Below are positions 20,558 to 33,921 of a stretch of DNA of 64,000 nt, one piece after another. The notes under the pieces are model-generated. The model was not told the DNA's origin. It saw nothing but the letters and a program-made list of their open reading frames with translations, and did not search any database. The stretch covers positions 4,609,816 through 4,673,815 of the forward strand of contig OY294052.1 in assembly GCA_958510825.1 (NCBI GenBank), written 5' to 3'. Position 1 is the stretch's first letter. Every line of letters begins with the position of its first letter. Source of the DNA: Brachypterus glaber (lineage: Eukaryota > Arthropoda > Insecta > Coleoptera > Kateretidae). Position numbers and translations under genes: made by a program.

Positions 20558-23500
20558 ATAGCTACAGTGGCCATAGATCATGGTAGAGGATGGTATTGAC
20601 GTAAAGCAGTATTGGCTCATCTTCGTATGTTATTTTCATGTACTTAATTTAACCAGGGACGTGCAAAACGGGGGACCTTGTCAGTTTTTTGTCTCAAACT
20701 TTTTTCTGTGTAGTGTTTTTGTAAATTTATTATTGGAACATGATTCTTCAGGTAAAACTACATAAAAAAAGGTACTCTTGATGTAATACTGTAGGATTAA
20801 CCGTTTTCGAAATAAATTCATTTGAAGGTGAAATTTTACGAATAAGTCAGGACTAGGACTAATTTGACAGATCTTAGTAATTTGATTGGACTTTTTAGAT
20901 CATTTTGTCCTAACTTTTTCAGATAGAACAAATGCATTTAGTATGACAATTTATTTTTCTGGCAAAAAAAATAATTTTTTTTTTCAAAGTATTTTTGATT
21001 TAAAATAAAGCAGAACTCAACGCCATATTTATTTAAACATTTTTTTAAAAAGTGCAAACAAAAACAATAAAACTGGCCATATCTAAAAACATCTAATTTG
21101 CAGATAGGACAACTTGTCTTAGCATGGCAGTATTGTACTTTGAAGCTTTTAATTAAACTCGCAGTACGGGTCCCGAACATATATATTTGAAGATAATCCA
21201 CTAAAAGCTGAGTTAAAGTCACTCAGAAATAAAAACTTCGTTTTTCATCTGAAACTTTAGTTTGTTTTTCTTAGCAACTGTACGTCCAAAATGGGTTTTA
21301 CTTGTTTGCTCACTGGACTATAAGTTTTATTCTCATAAAAAGCACTGGGAAATTTACTATGTAACGTGGAAATATATTTTTCTACGACTGCTTTAGAATG
21401 TAAGCAAATACACACACTTTTCAAACACAGAATGAATTCATTCTAGCTCTAGATACCGTATGAATATTCCGTATCAAGTGTTAGAATGAGCACATGTAGT
21501 GTCATCTCTTGTTTATGAAAGTAAAGAAAACTGTAGCAAAATTAGCAAAAATATATATATTTTAACATGAAATATTGAATAATTTAATGCAATTTAAAGT
21601 TTTGCGTTAAAATTGCATAAAACTTATTAGTTTTTCTTAATATTTGACCAGTTTTTTATCAATTTAGTTCAAAAAATTAAAACTGCTCCATCTATTGTTA
21701 AATATTTAAACCTGAGATATGTCACAACAATCTGACATAACCTTCAATTTTTGCATTATAATTTGTAAATATGTGCTAAAATTAAATAAAAATCTTTTTT
21801 AAGTACTGATTTGATAAAATTATTAAATAACATTAATTGCTTTATTTAAAAATATGCGTTTTGTTGCATTTACAATGTCGGGTCACAAAAAACATTGTTT
21901 TTAACCTTGTCCGCAGTTTAAAGCCATACAGTGTTTCATATTTGCAGTCGAAGAAAAAGTATAGTCTACAACACGTATGGAAAAGTCATTCCGCGCTCGC
22001 GGGACCGTCATACTCGCCCGCCGGCTCGTATGACAAACTCTCCGCTTGCGCGGAATATTGTCTATCCCATACTAGTTATAGAATATACTATACTGTATAC
22101 CTAATAAGAAAATTAAGCAAATCGAGAGATGCTATTATTCGCTAATAAACCTTTCTTTTTCTTATTTTTCCTAATTTATAAGATACGTCAAATCTGTTTA
22201 GTATTACAAGTTAGAAATAATAATTTTTAAAGTGGTATCTAAAATTTCCATTTTACTATTTAATTATCCAATATTTAACATTTTCATAACATTAACAACA
22301 AATATAATCTTTTATCTTTCTGATTCAAATCAAATTTGAATTTTTTCTTGACTTGGAATATAATTTTTAGTAACTGAGAACATGGAAAATTAAAAACTGT
22401 TAATATTTCAAAATGGCCAAAATACAAGTTACCACTTCTGTGCTTAGCACGGCAGTGTTGGCCCTCATCAGTAACCAAAAGAACAGTCTGGAGATTAAAA
22501 TATCCTAACTAATTAAGGTCTCTTGTATGACATGATTATAAATAAATAAATAAATATCGAACATTAATAAAAATAAAAATGAATCATGGCGACAAACTGT
22601 CGAGAAAAACAAAATTATAGGTACTAACAGTGCCGTTATATCACGTCGTAATCATCACGATTATATTTTTATACAGTTAGGTATAGCACTTTTAATAACA
22701 CAGTTCCACATTTAAAATATATTTGCATTTCGTTTGTAAGTTTATACAAAACGTAGTGGCAATTCCAAGACTACACCCAGTTTTCAACTATCGCGTTTTC
22801 AAACTACCCCAACCATGAAACGGGAGACTTTTTGGCGGCCAAAATCCGCGTTTTATGTTGTTGAAACGGAATCCATCATTACAAATTTAAAATGGCGGAT
22901 CCAGTATGGTGGAAAATTTTCATTAATATAATAGATTCTGATAAAAAAAAATTGCTGAAATCGAATCTATTATTGAAAATTAAAAAGTCAAAATGTCTGG
23001 GGCTCAATTTCGTTAAAATGACAATGAAATAATCGATCCGCCATTTTTAATTTGCAGTTTTAAATTTATTTGGGTATTGAGCCACATTAAGGTTCTTAAT
23101 AAATGCCTCTATACCAAATTTTAGCAAAATCGGACATTTAAAAAAAATTGGCCACCGAGGATTTGTTTCAGATTTTTTAATATGGCATTAAAATTAGCTG
23201 TGTCAAAAATCCATATTTTTAAGACTTTTCTTTATTATTGGATCTTGAATTAAAAATTATGCGATAAAAAAAAATCTTAGGAAAAAGGTTTTAAGGAACT
23301 GAATTTTTGCTATTTCTGGACAACTTCGATGTAGGCCTGTGTAATTAAATGCTTCATTGGTTTTCAACAGAATTTTACCCATTGACAAAAAGAAAATTAA
23401 TTTTAGTACACTTTTTATAATTTCTATGGAAAAACCGCAAATTGAAAATCAATTTTTGAACTATATAATTAAAAAACAATTAATTAGTTCCTGACGTGAA

Positions 23501-24465
23501 ACACAACAAGCCGTGAAGATATGTAATGCTACGCATTCCATTAGGTTCCGACTAGGTATTCAGTATTTATTTTTTCGACTTTTTTTTAACCACCCCCAAC
23601 TTTTTTTTATTTTTTTCCAAAACAATACAACCTGATTTTTTTTGAAAATAAATAAAAAAGTGTCCTAGACGAAAAATTGGATTTTGGATTGGATACTAAT
23701 GTTTTTCATGAAAAAGTAAGTAACTTTAAAAATATCCGTTTGTCCGTCATTTTTTTTGTGTACACGATAACTCAAGAACGCTACAGAGTTCGCTGTTTGT
23801 AGCTTAAAGCTCTGGATTAATCGAAAATGAAGTGCATATAGTACGGAGTAGGGGTTTTGGGGAGTAGGGTTTTTGGGGAGAAGGGACGTTACGGAGTAGG
23901 AAAATTGAAAGTGTAGGGTTGTTAACATGCAAAAAAAAATTCTGCGAGTTAACGAAAATATGTTAAAGTATAATGTTTTTGTTAATTTTATAATAATTTT
24001 ATTATTATTTTGTTTTTATAATAAAATATAATTTCCAGTTTGAAAATTCATTCATGGTTCTGAACGTCTGAACTTCTTATAGTGAAGTGGTTTATTATAA
24101 AATAATTAAAAAAAGGCTTATAATCGACTTCACGTTAATTTTATTATTGAAAACAATTAGTGTGACCGCGGTTTCGCTATAATAGATATAGCATCTACGG
24201 ACTTGAATACATATAATGGGACATCTTTAACATTCTGGTCATAAATAACACTAAGGACATTACACAATTAATAAATTAGGTTACAGATTAAAAATATGCA
24301 TTTTCAGTGGCATGAATAAAACATAACCTAATTCGCGAACAAAAAAACCGCTTAAATTGTGTGACTATTGCAATAAAAAATATTAAATTGCGTCTAATTT
24401 TTATCCTCTAACGCGAAATTGGAATCGTCTGTTTTATTTCCGGTTTCCATTTAATTAACAACACA
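20558..24465. other. Long intergenic interval, no gene recognised
   Basis: It contains dispersed repeats. 20650-20835 resembles 42892-43090. 18750-18786 recurs inverted at 23508-23543. 23838-23926 holds GGAGTAGGG repeats of the FB-like family seen at 55248-55780. Short open frames here have no recognisable domain. Confidence 0.4.
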
Positions 24466-24960
24466 GATCCACAAAAAATACTGCTGGCAACAAAATAATA
24501 TTTTACCCATAGGCCTAGGTTCAAACGAATCAAAAACGAAAAAAAAATACAAAAAAAAAATAAAAAAAAACTTTTTTATGTTTGTTTTTTCGTAAAATAA
24601 AAAAAATATTTTTTTTTAAGCCATGTAACCCCCTTACCCCAGCCCGATTATAAACAATCTCAACCTAGAACTTTGGATAATCAACCTATCCTCCAAATTT
24701 GAAGTCTTTAGCTCGAAGCGTTCTTGAGTTATCGTGGTTACAAATTTCCCGGACAGACCGACAGACAGATTTTTTTCACGGAAATCATATTTTTTGAATA
24801 TGTCGAGAAACGCAAAAAAATTTCGATTTTTTTTTACTAACGCCAGACTTTTATCGGGGAAAGATATAAATTCAGTTTGCAACAGGGTTGTGATTCACAA
24901 CTTGTGAATCACAGGGCTGTGATTCCCAACTTGTGAATCACAACCCGAATTTCAGTGCAG
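24466..24960. repeat. Dispersed repeat plus a double palindrome
   Basis: 24466-24800 parallels 4745-5225. At 24885-24946, TTGTGATTCACAACTTGTGA and similar text forms two tandem palindromic units that together are one larger palindrome. Confidence 0.45.
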
Positions 24961-25319
24961 AATTTCTGTACCACCTCAGGTTTACCCTCATCATAAGCCT
25001 TTAAGTTAAAAAAAAAACCCTAATATAAAACTCAATTAAATTTAAAAGTTAAAATTCTTGCCTATTATAGGTACAGTTTCTTACATATAGGGGGCAGCAA
25101 TACAAGTTTCTATTGGTAATTCATCGATCCTGCTGTTTAAGATACAGTTAAGTGTATTGATTACGTGAAATGAATGGCAGCCCTTCCTACCAACGTCGGA
25201 TAAAGCCTTCTCGTGCTTACACACAGAGAAATGGCTACTTAAAACAAGTACGTAATATTCAGATCAATTTTGCTTGATTGAAGTTAAAGCGGCTTGAATA
25301 ATAAAGTAACTTAAATAAA

Positions 25320-25560
25320 AGAAAGTTTGGCGAACCGATAAGCGGTTAACATAGGCTTCGCGAAGGCTCTGGAACAGCGCTTTGCGGAAGATTCTAGAAC
25401 AGCCCAGGGCGCGAAAACTTTAGAAGGTTCCATGCTGTGTATATAAATAAGTCAGTCAGTAAGTCAGTCAAACAGAAGTGTTTAGAAAATAGTGAAAAGT
25501 GTTATTATTAAGTATTTCTAAATAACTTTTTGTTAAGTTTTTGAACACTGAGTTTTTAGT
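25320..25560 (+). repeat. Diverged LTR related to the solo LTR at 40630-40996
   Basis: It shares, in order, GTTTGGCGAA, GCGAAGGCTCTGGAACAGCG, GGTTCCATGCTGT, a TATA-like TATATAAATAA, a run of GTCAGT repeats and GTGAAAAGTGTT with the inverse of 40630-40996. That order makes it an LTR promoter region on the plus strand. Its exact termini are not identifiable and no internal coding sequence follows. Confidence 0.6.
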
Positions 25561-25730
25561 CAACACGTTTTTTTAAAGCAGTTAAAAATATTTACATCAA
25601 GTATTTTTATACTTCCAAAAAGTATCTAAAGTCGGTCCTACACCACTCGCCAACTACGCCGAATATTTGGCCAAATGACAAGAAATTATAGTCGGTCAAA
25701 GCGCATGTACGTACATGCTGTTGCTTTACT

Positions 25731-25985
25731 ACACTGAAAAAAAGAATTCCTTAAACCAAGGACCTGTGTCTTTCAAAATGATCAAAGCCATATTCTCTCA
25801 TTTCAAGGCTAGCATTTCTTTAAACCAAACATCCTTGAATGAAGAGTGCGGATATTCATTCAAAAACATGTGCTCTTCATACAAGGACATAGACTTTGGT
25901 TCAAAGTAATGCTAGCCTTAAAACAAGAATAGTTCAAGGAATCCTTTTTTTTCTTTGGACACATAAGAATATTTTTCCCTGTGTG
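25731..25985. mobile_element. Palindromic element
   Basis: AAGAATTCCTTAAACCAAGG and AAGGCTAGCATT at the left are mirrored by AATGCTAGCCTT and TTCAAGGAATCCTTTTTTTT at the right. Outer ends ACACTGAAAAA / TTTTTCCCTGTGTG are loosely inverted. Frames through it are shadows. Confidence 0.5.
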
Positions 25986-26820
25986 CCTTATTCGGAGTCC
26001 GAGAAGCGTAGATCCATTAGTTCAGCAGAAAGTAACATGATTTTAAAATTGGAAGTCATTCACCCAACGCCACCTGTTCATTTCGCTGCCGCTTCTTTCT
26101 CCATGGTATTCCATATGAAGACGGTACTAGAATAACGAGTCCACTTTGCGCAAAAAAACGATGCCAAAATAGGGTTTTACGAGAAATGGAACTTTTCGTC
26201 CCGATTGTCGAGTCGCGATTTTCGAGACACCGGTTTTCTTGTACTGTTTTTAGGTCATAAATAAACGTTAAAAAGTAGGTTGATCTTGTCTTGACCATTT
26301 CTCGAAGATTAACGTCGTCTTGCGAGAGTCTTGAAGAGTATAGTCGGTGTCACATTTATAGTAGAATGTTTACATTTAAAACAGATTAATGTGAGACATG
26401 GACGTTGTTAAATTTTATTTTATTAAGTACGTATTTATCTTATCTGTATAGCTCTATGCACAGAACACAAATAAAACATAACTTAAAGCCGGTCCAGTAA
26501 ATGTTTATTGCTACAAATGCCTTGTGGGTGTGGCTAAATCTTTTGTGAAATATGATTGGATAGAATCGAACGTTAATTGTCTGCAAGTCCACGTGGACTA
26601 TATAAAAATATACATTAGTTTAAATGACTCTAAAATTTAGTAACATCCCGATTGGACGAACGGTTCCTACATATTTTGGCACGTGCCAGAAAAAATATTC
26701 AGTGCTTAAAAAAACTCTTTTACCTTTGGAGGATACTATACTTGATTATGTAAAAACTGTACAGAACAACTTATAAATGACCAAAAATAGTGGAACGTGG
26801 ATGGCTCCTTAATTGAGATT
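25986..26820. other. Non-coding interval
   Basis: No gene, RNA or clear repeat structure was recognised. Confidence 0.35.
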
Positions 26821-26822
26821 AA

Positions 26823-27120
26823 TAACACAGGCCCACGAAAAAGTTGTCTGTGTTGGGGTTAAGACCCACCTGTTTTTATGTATTTTGGGATATTGAACAA
26901 GAATCTGCCATAAAAAAAGGAAATTCATGGGCTCACTTTTTAGCTACACTGAAAAAACCGTGTAAAATGCTAAAAATCTTAGCTGTAATTTCAGTGTAGC
27001 AAAAAAATGAGCCCATGAAGTGCTTTTTTTATGACAGATTCGTGTTCAGCATTTCAAAATACATAAGAACAGGTGGGTTTCAACCCCAGCACAGACAACT
27101 TTTTTTTGTTTGGGCCTTAT
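26823..27120. mobile_element. ~300-bp palindromic element with ~150-bp arms
   Basis: TAACACAGGCCCACGAAAAA at the left mirrors the right end (TTTTTTTGTTTGGGCCTTAT). Further in, CAGGTGGGT, ATACATAA, ATGAGCCCATGAA and TTTCAGTGTAGC all have inverse partners. The outer consensus matches other foldback elements here. Confidence 0.7.
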
Positions 27121-27937
27121 AAAGTTTGAGCTTTCATTTTTTTTGTCTCATAAATATGTTACAGCTACCTAATTGGCCTCCTGGATTGTTATTTCTGGGT
27201 AGTCTTCATAGACCTGCATATCAGTAAACATATCAGTGGGGAAGCCATTGCGCTAGAATGATTCCGTATGTATATATGCAAACTTCTATCGCAATTGTCA
27301 GCTTTTGTCGAGCTTTTGTTTTCCTTTAGGTGCATTTTTTTTCCTTTTAATCACAGTTCGTTGTACTTTTGTACATGTCCAAACGAAGAAAAGGACGTTT
27401 CTTAATAATTAACAAGACAACATTCGTTCAGTAAGGAACGAGTTAAGGTAGAGTCAAATAATTTAAAATGACTCAAATTTACAGTTAGGGAACATTCAAG
27501 TATTACGTAACGCAAATTTTGATCATTTTGGACATAACCTTACCATCATACTAGGTATAACATAACGTTTTTATGTTGCTGGTGGCTAAGGGCTTATTCA
27601 CGGGCTTGTATAACAAAACATAACTCATAATACATAATGACCACGGGTCATGGACTTGCGAGCTATGAGTTATCTTTTGTCATCTTTTTTAACTTTTATA
27701 GATACAATGTGCGGTGTTATAGAGTGGAGACAGCTCTCCGACAGTCGTTTTCGCTCGCTTTTCAGCAGTGTTAAATTTATGCTACGCTCACGAAAGTATG
27801 AACAGGTCGCTAACTCCCGATGTCTAATACTGACATTAAGCATATGTTCGTCCTCTTCTTCTTCTATCGTCTATTAACCAATCTTATGCGCTTATATATT
27901 AGGATAGCCAATAGATAGTCTTATGTCATATCATATA
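27121..27937. other. Non-coding interval with a shared element terminus
   Basis: 27484-27524 (GGAACATTCAAGTATTACGT onward) is nearly identical to the inverse of 48937-48979. A start resembling MITE family C (AAGGGCTTATTCACGGG) is at 27587. No gene was seen. Confidence 0.4.
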
Positions 27938-28074
27938 AAGGCCTATCCAGAAGCTTGCATAAGAACATAAAACATAAGAATGCAATGCCGTGATTGGCTT
28001 ACAAGATACATGGCGACACATCAAGCCAATCACGGCATGTATTATGTTCTTATGAGACCCTGTGAATAGGCACT
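27938..28074. mobile_element. MITE family C, copy 1 (palindromic)
   Basis: AAGGCCTATCCAGAAGCTTG ... mirrors ... CCTGTGAATAGGCAC. The central arms GCCGTGATTGGCTT / AAGCCAATCACGGC are perfect. The element is ~137 bp and repeats at 29129-29272. Confidence 0.65.
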
Positions 28075-28190
28075 AAGCCTTAATGCAAAATATGCTGTAA
28101 AACAGCCAAACAGAGTCACGTCGTAACATTTTTGCGAGCTTGCTTCGGATTCTAAGATGTCCGCTCTCTGATATCGTCAATTTTATTATT

Positions 28191-28524
28191 TTATCCAATA
28201 CATACAGATAATGAAACAATTACCAGCTTTATTTTAAATAGATAACCTCAATAATAACCCCGGCGTGACTTTTACTTTATTGAGTGGATAATTATTTATT
28301 TTACCCACTCAACTGTCACTTGTCAAATTATTTTCTTGTAAATGTCATTAAAATTATTAATAAAAATATGAATTCCTAAGCTATTTATTGGATAAAACCT
28401 TGTATGGCACTCATGGGTAAACCGATATTGCCCTCTCAAAAATTAACCTGCTTGGCTGACGCGTCGCAGGTTAATTTTCTCATGGGCAATATCTTACCTT
28501 ACCCACTAGTACCATAATTAACTA
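28191..28524 (+). mobile_element. MITE family B, copy 3 (full length)
   Basis: TTATCCAATACATACAGATA to ACTAGTACCATAATTAACT. It contains the internal hairpin TTAACCTGC ... GCAGGTTAA around a GCGTCG-containing loop, which is missing from copies 1 and 2. Confidence 0.82.
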
Positions 28525-28838
28525 TTATTTAAAAAAAAAATAAAATTGGCAAAAATTCGAAATAAATTTAAAAAAATTCAATATGTAATTATTGTCTAAT
28601 TCTTCGAAAAAAGAAAAAATATAACAATTGTGTTATTATACATGGTGTTCCTGCTTCCGGTAGACGGATATTCGCATCCGACATTTGTATGCAGTTCAAT
28701 CGGTAATTGAAACGATTCTCTGCAGCTTATTTACTGCACACGGTGCGCTTAAACCATTTTGTTTTTCGACACCCAATATTTTCTTTTTCAGATTTCCTTT
28801 ATGTTAGGATCATTTTAGGACCAATATAAAAAACGTCG

Positions 28839-28960
28839 TAACATAACCTAACTATTTAGGTCGGTTTTTTGTCTGGTCGGTGTTATTGATGATATGGTGG
28901 GGCGTAGCCCCCCATTTAAATAGGGAGAAAACAATTATGACGAAAAATATACCTTAAAAC
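28839..28960 (+). repeat. Dispersed repeat, partner of 13097-13230
   Basis: ACATAACCTAACTATTTAGG through GACGAAAAATATACCTTA follows the same order of words as 13097-13230. Confidence 0.55.
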
Positions 28961-29128
28961 CTTCAAAACACTAAAAATCAGCCAATAAAAATACAGGACG
29001 TATACTTAGATTCGTCGGACGTACAAATAACCTGTTCCTATTTTTTTGAGAAAACCGATTTTTATTTGTTTAATAAAATAATACGAGAAGGTGGTTTTGG
29101 CTCGTCAAAATAATGTTTTATCTGTCAT

Positions 29129-29272
29129 AAGGCCTATCGAGAAGCTTGCATAAGAACATAAAACATAAGAATGTCGTGATTGGCTTACAAGATACATGGC
29201 GGTACATCAAGCCAATCACGGCATCGCATTGTTATGTAATATGTTGTTATGGGAGCCTGTGGGTATGCCCTT
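29129..29272. mobile_element. MITE family C, copy 2
   Basis: Same plan as 27938-28074: AAGGCCTATCGAGAAGCTTG to GGGTATGCCCTTA, with the central GTGATTGGCTT / AAGCCAATCAC pair. Confidence 0.65.
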
Positions 29273-32210
29273 AGTCGTCATTTTATATTCGTATTTATTA
29301 TTAATGACAATATGACATTGTCATACATTGTACAAGTATGCAAAATTATTCTGACGGAAAGAATCGTCGCCAAAACGACCCAGATATATAACAAAAAATA
29401 AATTGACATCTGATTTTACGTCAAAAAAATAAGAAAAAAGTTTATAAAAGCTTTTTTTTTTCATATTTTGACTTAAATTCAAACGTCATAACCTGACAGT
29501 CAGAATATTTTTTTATTTTTAATTATAAATCGTTTTCTTAAAAACGGGCTACTAAAAAGACTTTTAGTTTTTGGCTTAAAGTGGTCCTTAAGACTAGTCG
29601 TATTTTGAAAGAAAAAATCGTCTATCAGAAAGTCGAAAAATAACTTGGTTTTAGCGCACCGTGCGCAGAGTTATAACACCGTATAAAACAATAGCCCATT
29701 TGTTTTTATCACAACTTTCTAAGCCTTAAAATCTCAGGTAAAAGTGAGATTATAGCATAGCGAATAGGTACTGCCACATACAAATTTTAATGTTCTACCA
29801 AGCTTGTGGAGAAGGGGCATTTCCTACGAAGGGGCATTTCCTACGAGGTTTAACGGGGGAGTCAGTAATTACTTTTACTGCCTAATATTTAATAACAATT
29901 TATTGTTGATGTTAGTAACAACTTGTCTGTAATTTCTTGACATATTTGCCAAACGCTCATTGGTCACTCGATCTAACTTTTAGGGGGTTTATTTATTGGA
30001 CAATCCTTGTACACCTATCCAACAATCTACTACAATCCTTCTTTCACAATCATCTGCAATCCTCCAAAATCCTTCACAATCATCTACAATCATCTGGAAT
30101 CTTTCCACGATCTTTAACAATCTTCCACAATCCTTTGATTCTCACAATCCTTGTACACTTTTTTTCAATAAATAAACCTCGTTTTATACCTTGAATATTT
30201 TGTACTTTTTTATACTATTTTTTGTGTAGGATGATCAAAAATTATATTTAATCAACTCCGGAAAAGTGACTACCAAGAAAACATCCACTTTCCTGTCTAG
30301 GACTATATTGTTGGCAAGAGTATTTTTACATGTCTTCATTTAATTTTTAACCTTCACATTAAACATTTACCTATCTAGAAATATATGTGTGTATCCAACC
30401 TGTTTTCTTTTATATGCCTAGCATTAAAATTATTTATACAGTCATACAAAAACTAAGATTATTCATTAAATAATATTTGTAGCAGGGCGGGCTGTAGCAT
30501 TAAAAAAGAAATTGGAAGGGCCCGCTTTGATTTTCTAGCCAAGAATGGATTAATTGAAGAAAATAGGTAATGAACTTTTTCTATTTTCTTTTGCGGCCCC
30601 CCGGGCCGTTTTACGGATATTTTTTTGGTTTTCGCTACTCCGAACCCTAGGTTTTTAATTTTTCTTGAATTTTGAACAGTTTTAGGGGCCCTCTGCCATT
30701 TTGCCAATGGAGCCTTAAGAAGACAGTCCGCGGCTGACATGTTCAGCTCAAGGTTCAGTGTCAAATTAATCAGGTTAACTTTAGCAGTGTATATTGGTAT
30801 AAAAAGGTCCGATTTACCTTTATACAGCCTAAAGGTATGTTCGTTGTTGTTGTTGTTTTATTGTACTTTCCAGTCAAACACATTTTTTGTCATGTTTAAA
30901 AATCAGGGAGCAATACAGTAGGTAGTTTTTTGTTTGGGCAAAACGTTTACGTCAGTGCAAAAAAGTGCAACACCAACGAACAGACCTAAACTCAGAATTC
31001 TTACTGAAACTGGTTAGTCATACTAAAGTAAGAAAAACAAGGAAAAAAAAGATGTAAATTGTCTACGAATTAAAATTGAACGTTTTAAAACAGATACGTA
31101 AATGTTAATTAGGTATAATCTAATAAAGCAATTAAGTCGTACGATATACAAAAAAATACAGTAGAAAATCCTAGAAAAATAGAAAATCAGAAAAATTACC
31201 TCATTGAAGGCCATATCTGAAGGTAGTTCGATGGCCTGTTCACCTGTAAAGATGTCAACAAATCTTCAGCAGATTTTTTTTCTAACGGGGCTCAAAATAA
31301 ACCAAAAAAACACTTCATTTAAAGCACAATTCAGTTCACTGGTTAACTAATATTCAGTGTACACTGTTTTCAGCATTTCAGACATAATTTTACCCGTTTT
31401 TAGGAGAAATATAACAAAAAAATAACATTCCTCAGGTGGGAAGATACTCAACTTTGATTAAAACACTGTGTCCAAATAACAATTAACACTTGTAGGATGA
31501 TAAAAACAACTTTGGTTAACGCGTAAATCAATAATAAAAGCTTAAAAATACACGTCGAATTAAAAATTACAATATTTTTACACACATCTGATGCACCAGC
31601 CAAGTGCCGGGCGCCATATTGCATTGATGTCAAACTGATACCGATATTCACACGAGGTCGCCCGACGTTTTCCGACTGCCAGTTTTAAATCGAGGGTTTA
31701 GAGTAAAAGAAACGTATCCACGGTTTTCCTGGAAAAACACTTGTCTGTGGTAAAACTTAAGGCTCTATAGAGTAAAACTGTGTAAAACTACCAAATCCAT
31801 GATACACCCAAAGTGGCTATCCATGGCGGATCCAGGGGGGCGGTGGGTTGGGCCGTCGAGAGAAAATCGGGGCCTACGGGCCCCGCAACTGATTTTTTTT
31901 CCTACGGGCTCCCCGACTAAATATCCTGGCCCCCAAAATATTTTTATCCGGGCCCCCCAAAATATTTATTACCTCCTGAAAAATTTTGATGACTAAAAAA
32001 AGGCTCATAATCAAAAATTCGGACCCCCAATTTGAAAAATTTTGATGACTAAAAAAACACTCTTCGCCCCCATCCAGGCCCCCTCAAGACTAAAAAAAAT
32101 ATTCAGGATCCCACAGAAAAAATTCCGGCCCCCCTCAGAAACTCCGGACCCGGGAATGCCATTTTTTAATTATTTGTTTATTTTGATTTTTCTCTACGGT
32201 TCGGGATGAT
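29273..32210. other. Intergenic interval with low-complexity DNA, no gene recognised
   Basis: 30000-30160 is an imperfect array of CAATC/CACAATC words bracketed by direct copies of CAATCCTTGTACAC. 31825-32150 has alternating G-rich and C-rich tracts. Nothing with a recognisable protein domain was found. Confidence 0.4.
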
Positions 32211-32849
32211 TTAACACTTTCAACGCCGACCATATTTCCGGTGTGCATGTCGGACCCCGGGTATTTTTTGACACACGTGGCTATGTGTGACTATGGAAAA
32301 TATGTGAGGAATGTGTGTGCCTCTCACTTGAACGCACGCACGCTTTTGACTTAAAGAAGGGTGCGCGCTGTCCGTTCGGTGATATCTCCCCCTTTGGCCG
32401 GAGCTTTCTTACCGTGTATTTTTGGTCGTGACGGCCTTGGAACGTTTGACGCCATAACAACACCGTGAAACACGGAACTCCAAAAGCAAGGCTACCTGGC
32501 AACGTATTGGGATGAACCTAAGCGGTTAGAGCGAACGCAGCATCTACCTACAACGGCCGACGCACAACTAAACTGTTGTAGTTAGGCATACTGGTGGCAC
32601 ACACCGTGTGACATCGATCCCTGGCAAAAACTGCCGATAACACACGGCGTGTGCCATCGGCATTGATTTCTTTATGAGAAAGCAAAAAAAAACGAAAAAA
32701 ATCTGAACCGAGTGCACCTACGCGTTTAACGTACCTTTAATCGTATGCTCCCTTAGTCTTAATGGGTATAGAAGGCTGATAAGCGTCGGTGTCATTCAGT
32801 CTAACCATGTCTTGACGCTTATAAGCGTTGTTGCCAGCGAACGCGTTAA
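32211..32849. mobile_element. TTAA-bordered element (piggyBac-like, non-autonomous)
   Basis: TTAACACTTTCAACGCCGAC at the left and GCCAGCGAACGCGTTAA at the right are imperfect inverted ends bordered by TTAA, the piggyBac target. A further hairpin (GGCACACACCGTGTG / CACACGGCGTGTGCC) lies at about 32588-32654. No transposase frame. Confidence 0.45.
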
Positions 32850-33740
32850 AGAGTTGGGAAATTTCGATTTATATTTTAAATACTGGTAAATTTGTTGTCT
32901 AAAGTTGGGAAACTGTTGTCTAATTAGTAAATTTTTGGTCAAAGTTGGGAAATTGATTGGATATTGTTGGAAAGTTGTTTTATATGTATGAAAACGTCTT
33001 TTTTTAGAGGATAGTTCGAAAATTTAGTTTTATTTGTTGGTTTGGTTTCTTCGGTACGCCGTGCCGACTTGTTTTGCCGTTTTTATGCACGTCGCCAATG
33101 TGACATATCGGCTGCCGACCATGGGTCTACCGGCAGCCAGTTGTAAAATGTTTGTTAGTGATAATTATGCCTTTAATAGGTTTTAGGTTTAACCTAATTA
33201 GGTTTAAACTATTTTCAACAAATTCGTAGAAATTATAGGGAACCGCATTTCATTAATAAACTAATGTGAAAAGTTTTTGCGGAAAAGTTAAATTAATTCT
33301 TTAATTTGGCTTTTATTTCTTAAGTAAAAGGACACTTCTATTTTGAAGTAATGGAGGTGACAACTGTATCAGGCACCAAATTGGGCTCTTTCAAAATATG
33401 TGAGTGGTCACGCGAAAAGGGAGTCCCTTTTAACTTAAAGGCTTTAAAGGACCTGAAATTTAAGCTGATATTTTAGGAATGGCGATTTCTCCCGTTAGAT
33501 TAGACAGGGACAAAAGTTCTACCCAAAAAGGATAGAAGACATACATACACTCCCACTTCTACCCAACCAAACAAATTCTGAATTTGTTCTTTGTTGAACA
33601 AATACAATATTTACTTGGCCGGGCGAAAAGTGTAACTATATTTTTTTTATTAAAGAAATTACTGGCGCCATCTAAATTTTAGTAGAATTATCTTATTCTA
33701 CAGATTCACATTAGCTATTTTCGTTCGTGCCGCTCAGTGC

Positions 33741-33829
33741 TACACTTTCCGGCCAACCAAATAAATACTGTATTTGTTGTATGAAAAACAAATACAGTAT
33801 TTATTTGGTTGGCTGGAAAGTGTAGCACA
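33741..33829. repeat. Near-perfect hairpin
   Basis: GCTACACTTTCCGGCCAACC ... mirrored by ... GGTTGGCTGGAAAGTGTAGC, with CAAATA/TATTTG inner arms and a tiny loop. A diverged version of the same words lies at 33560-33635. Confidence 0.7.
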
Positions 33830-33921
33830 AATGAGATAGAGATAGGGTAGACATCTTTTGTTTCATAATTCTAGTTGTAGAGAGCTCCATTAATTAGTCA
33901 CATTAAAGAATATGTTTATGT

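Noticed and set aside
30459..30764. 101-codon minus-strand frame as a host gene
   Set aside because: No recognisable domain. It spans G/C-tract repeat-like DNA similar in style to 31825-32150, with no intron or codon signal.
32281..32502. 73-codon minus-strand frame as a transposase piece
   Set aside because: It lies in the TTAA-bordered element, but I found no catalytic or DNA-binding motif.
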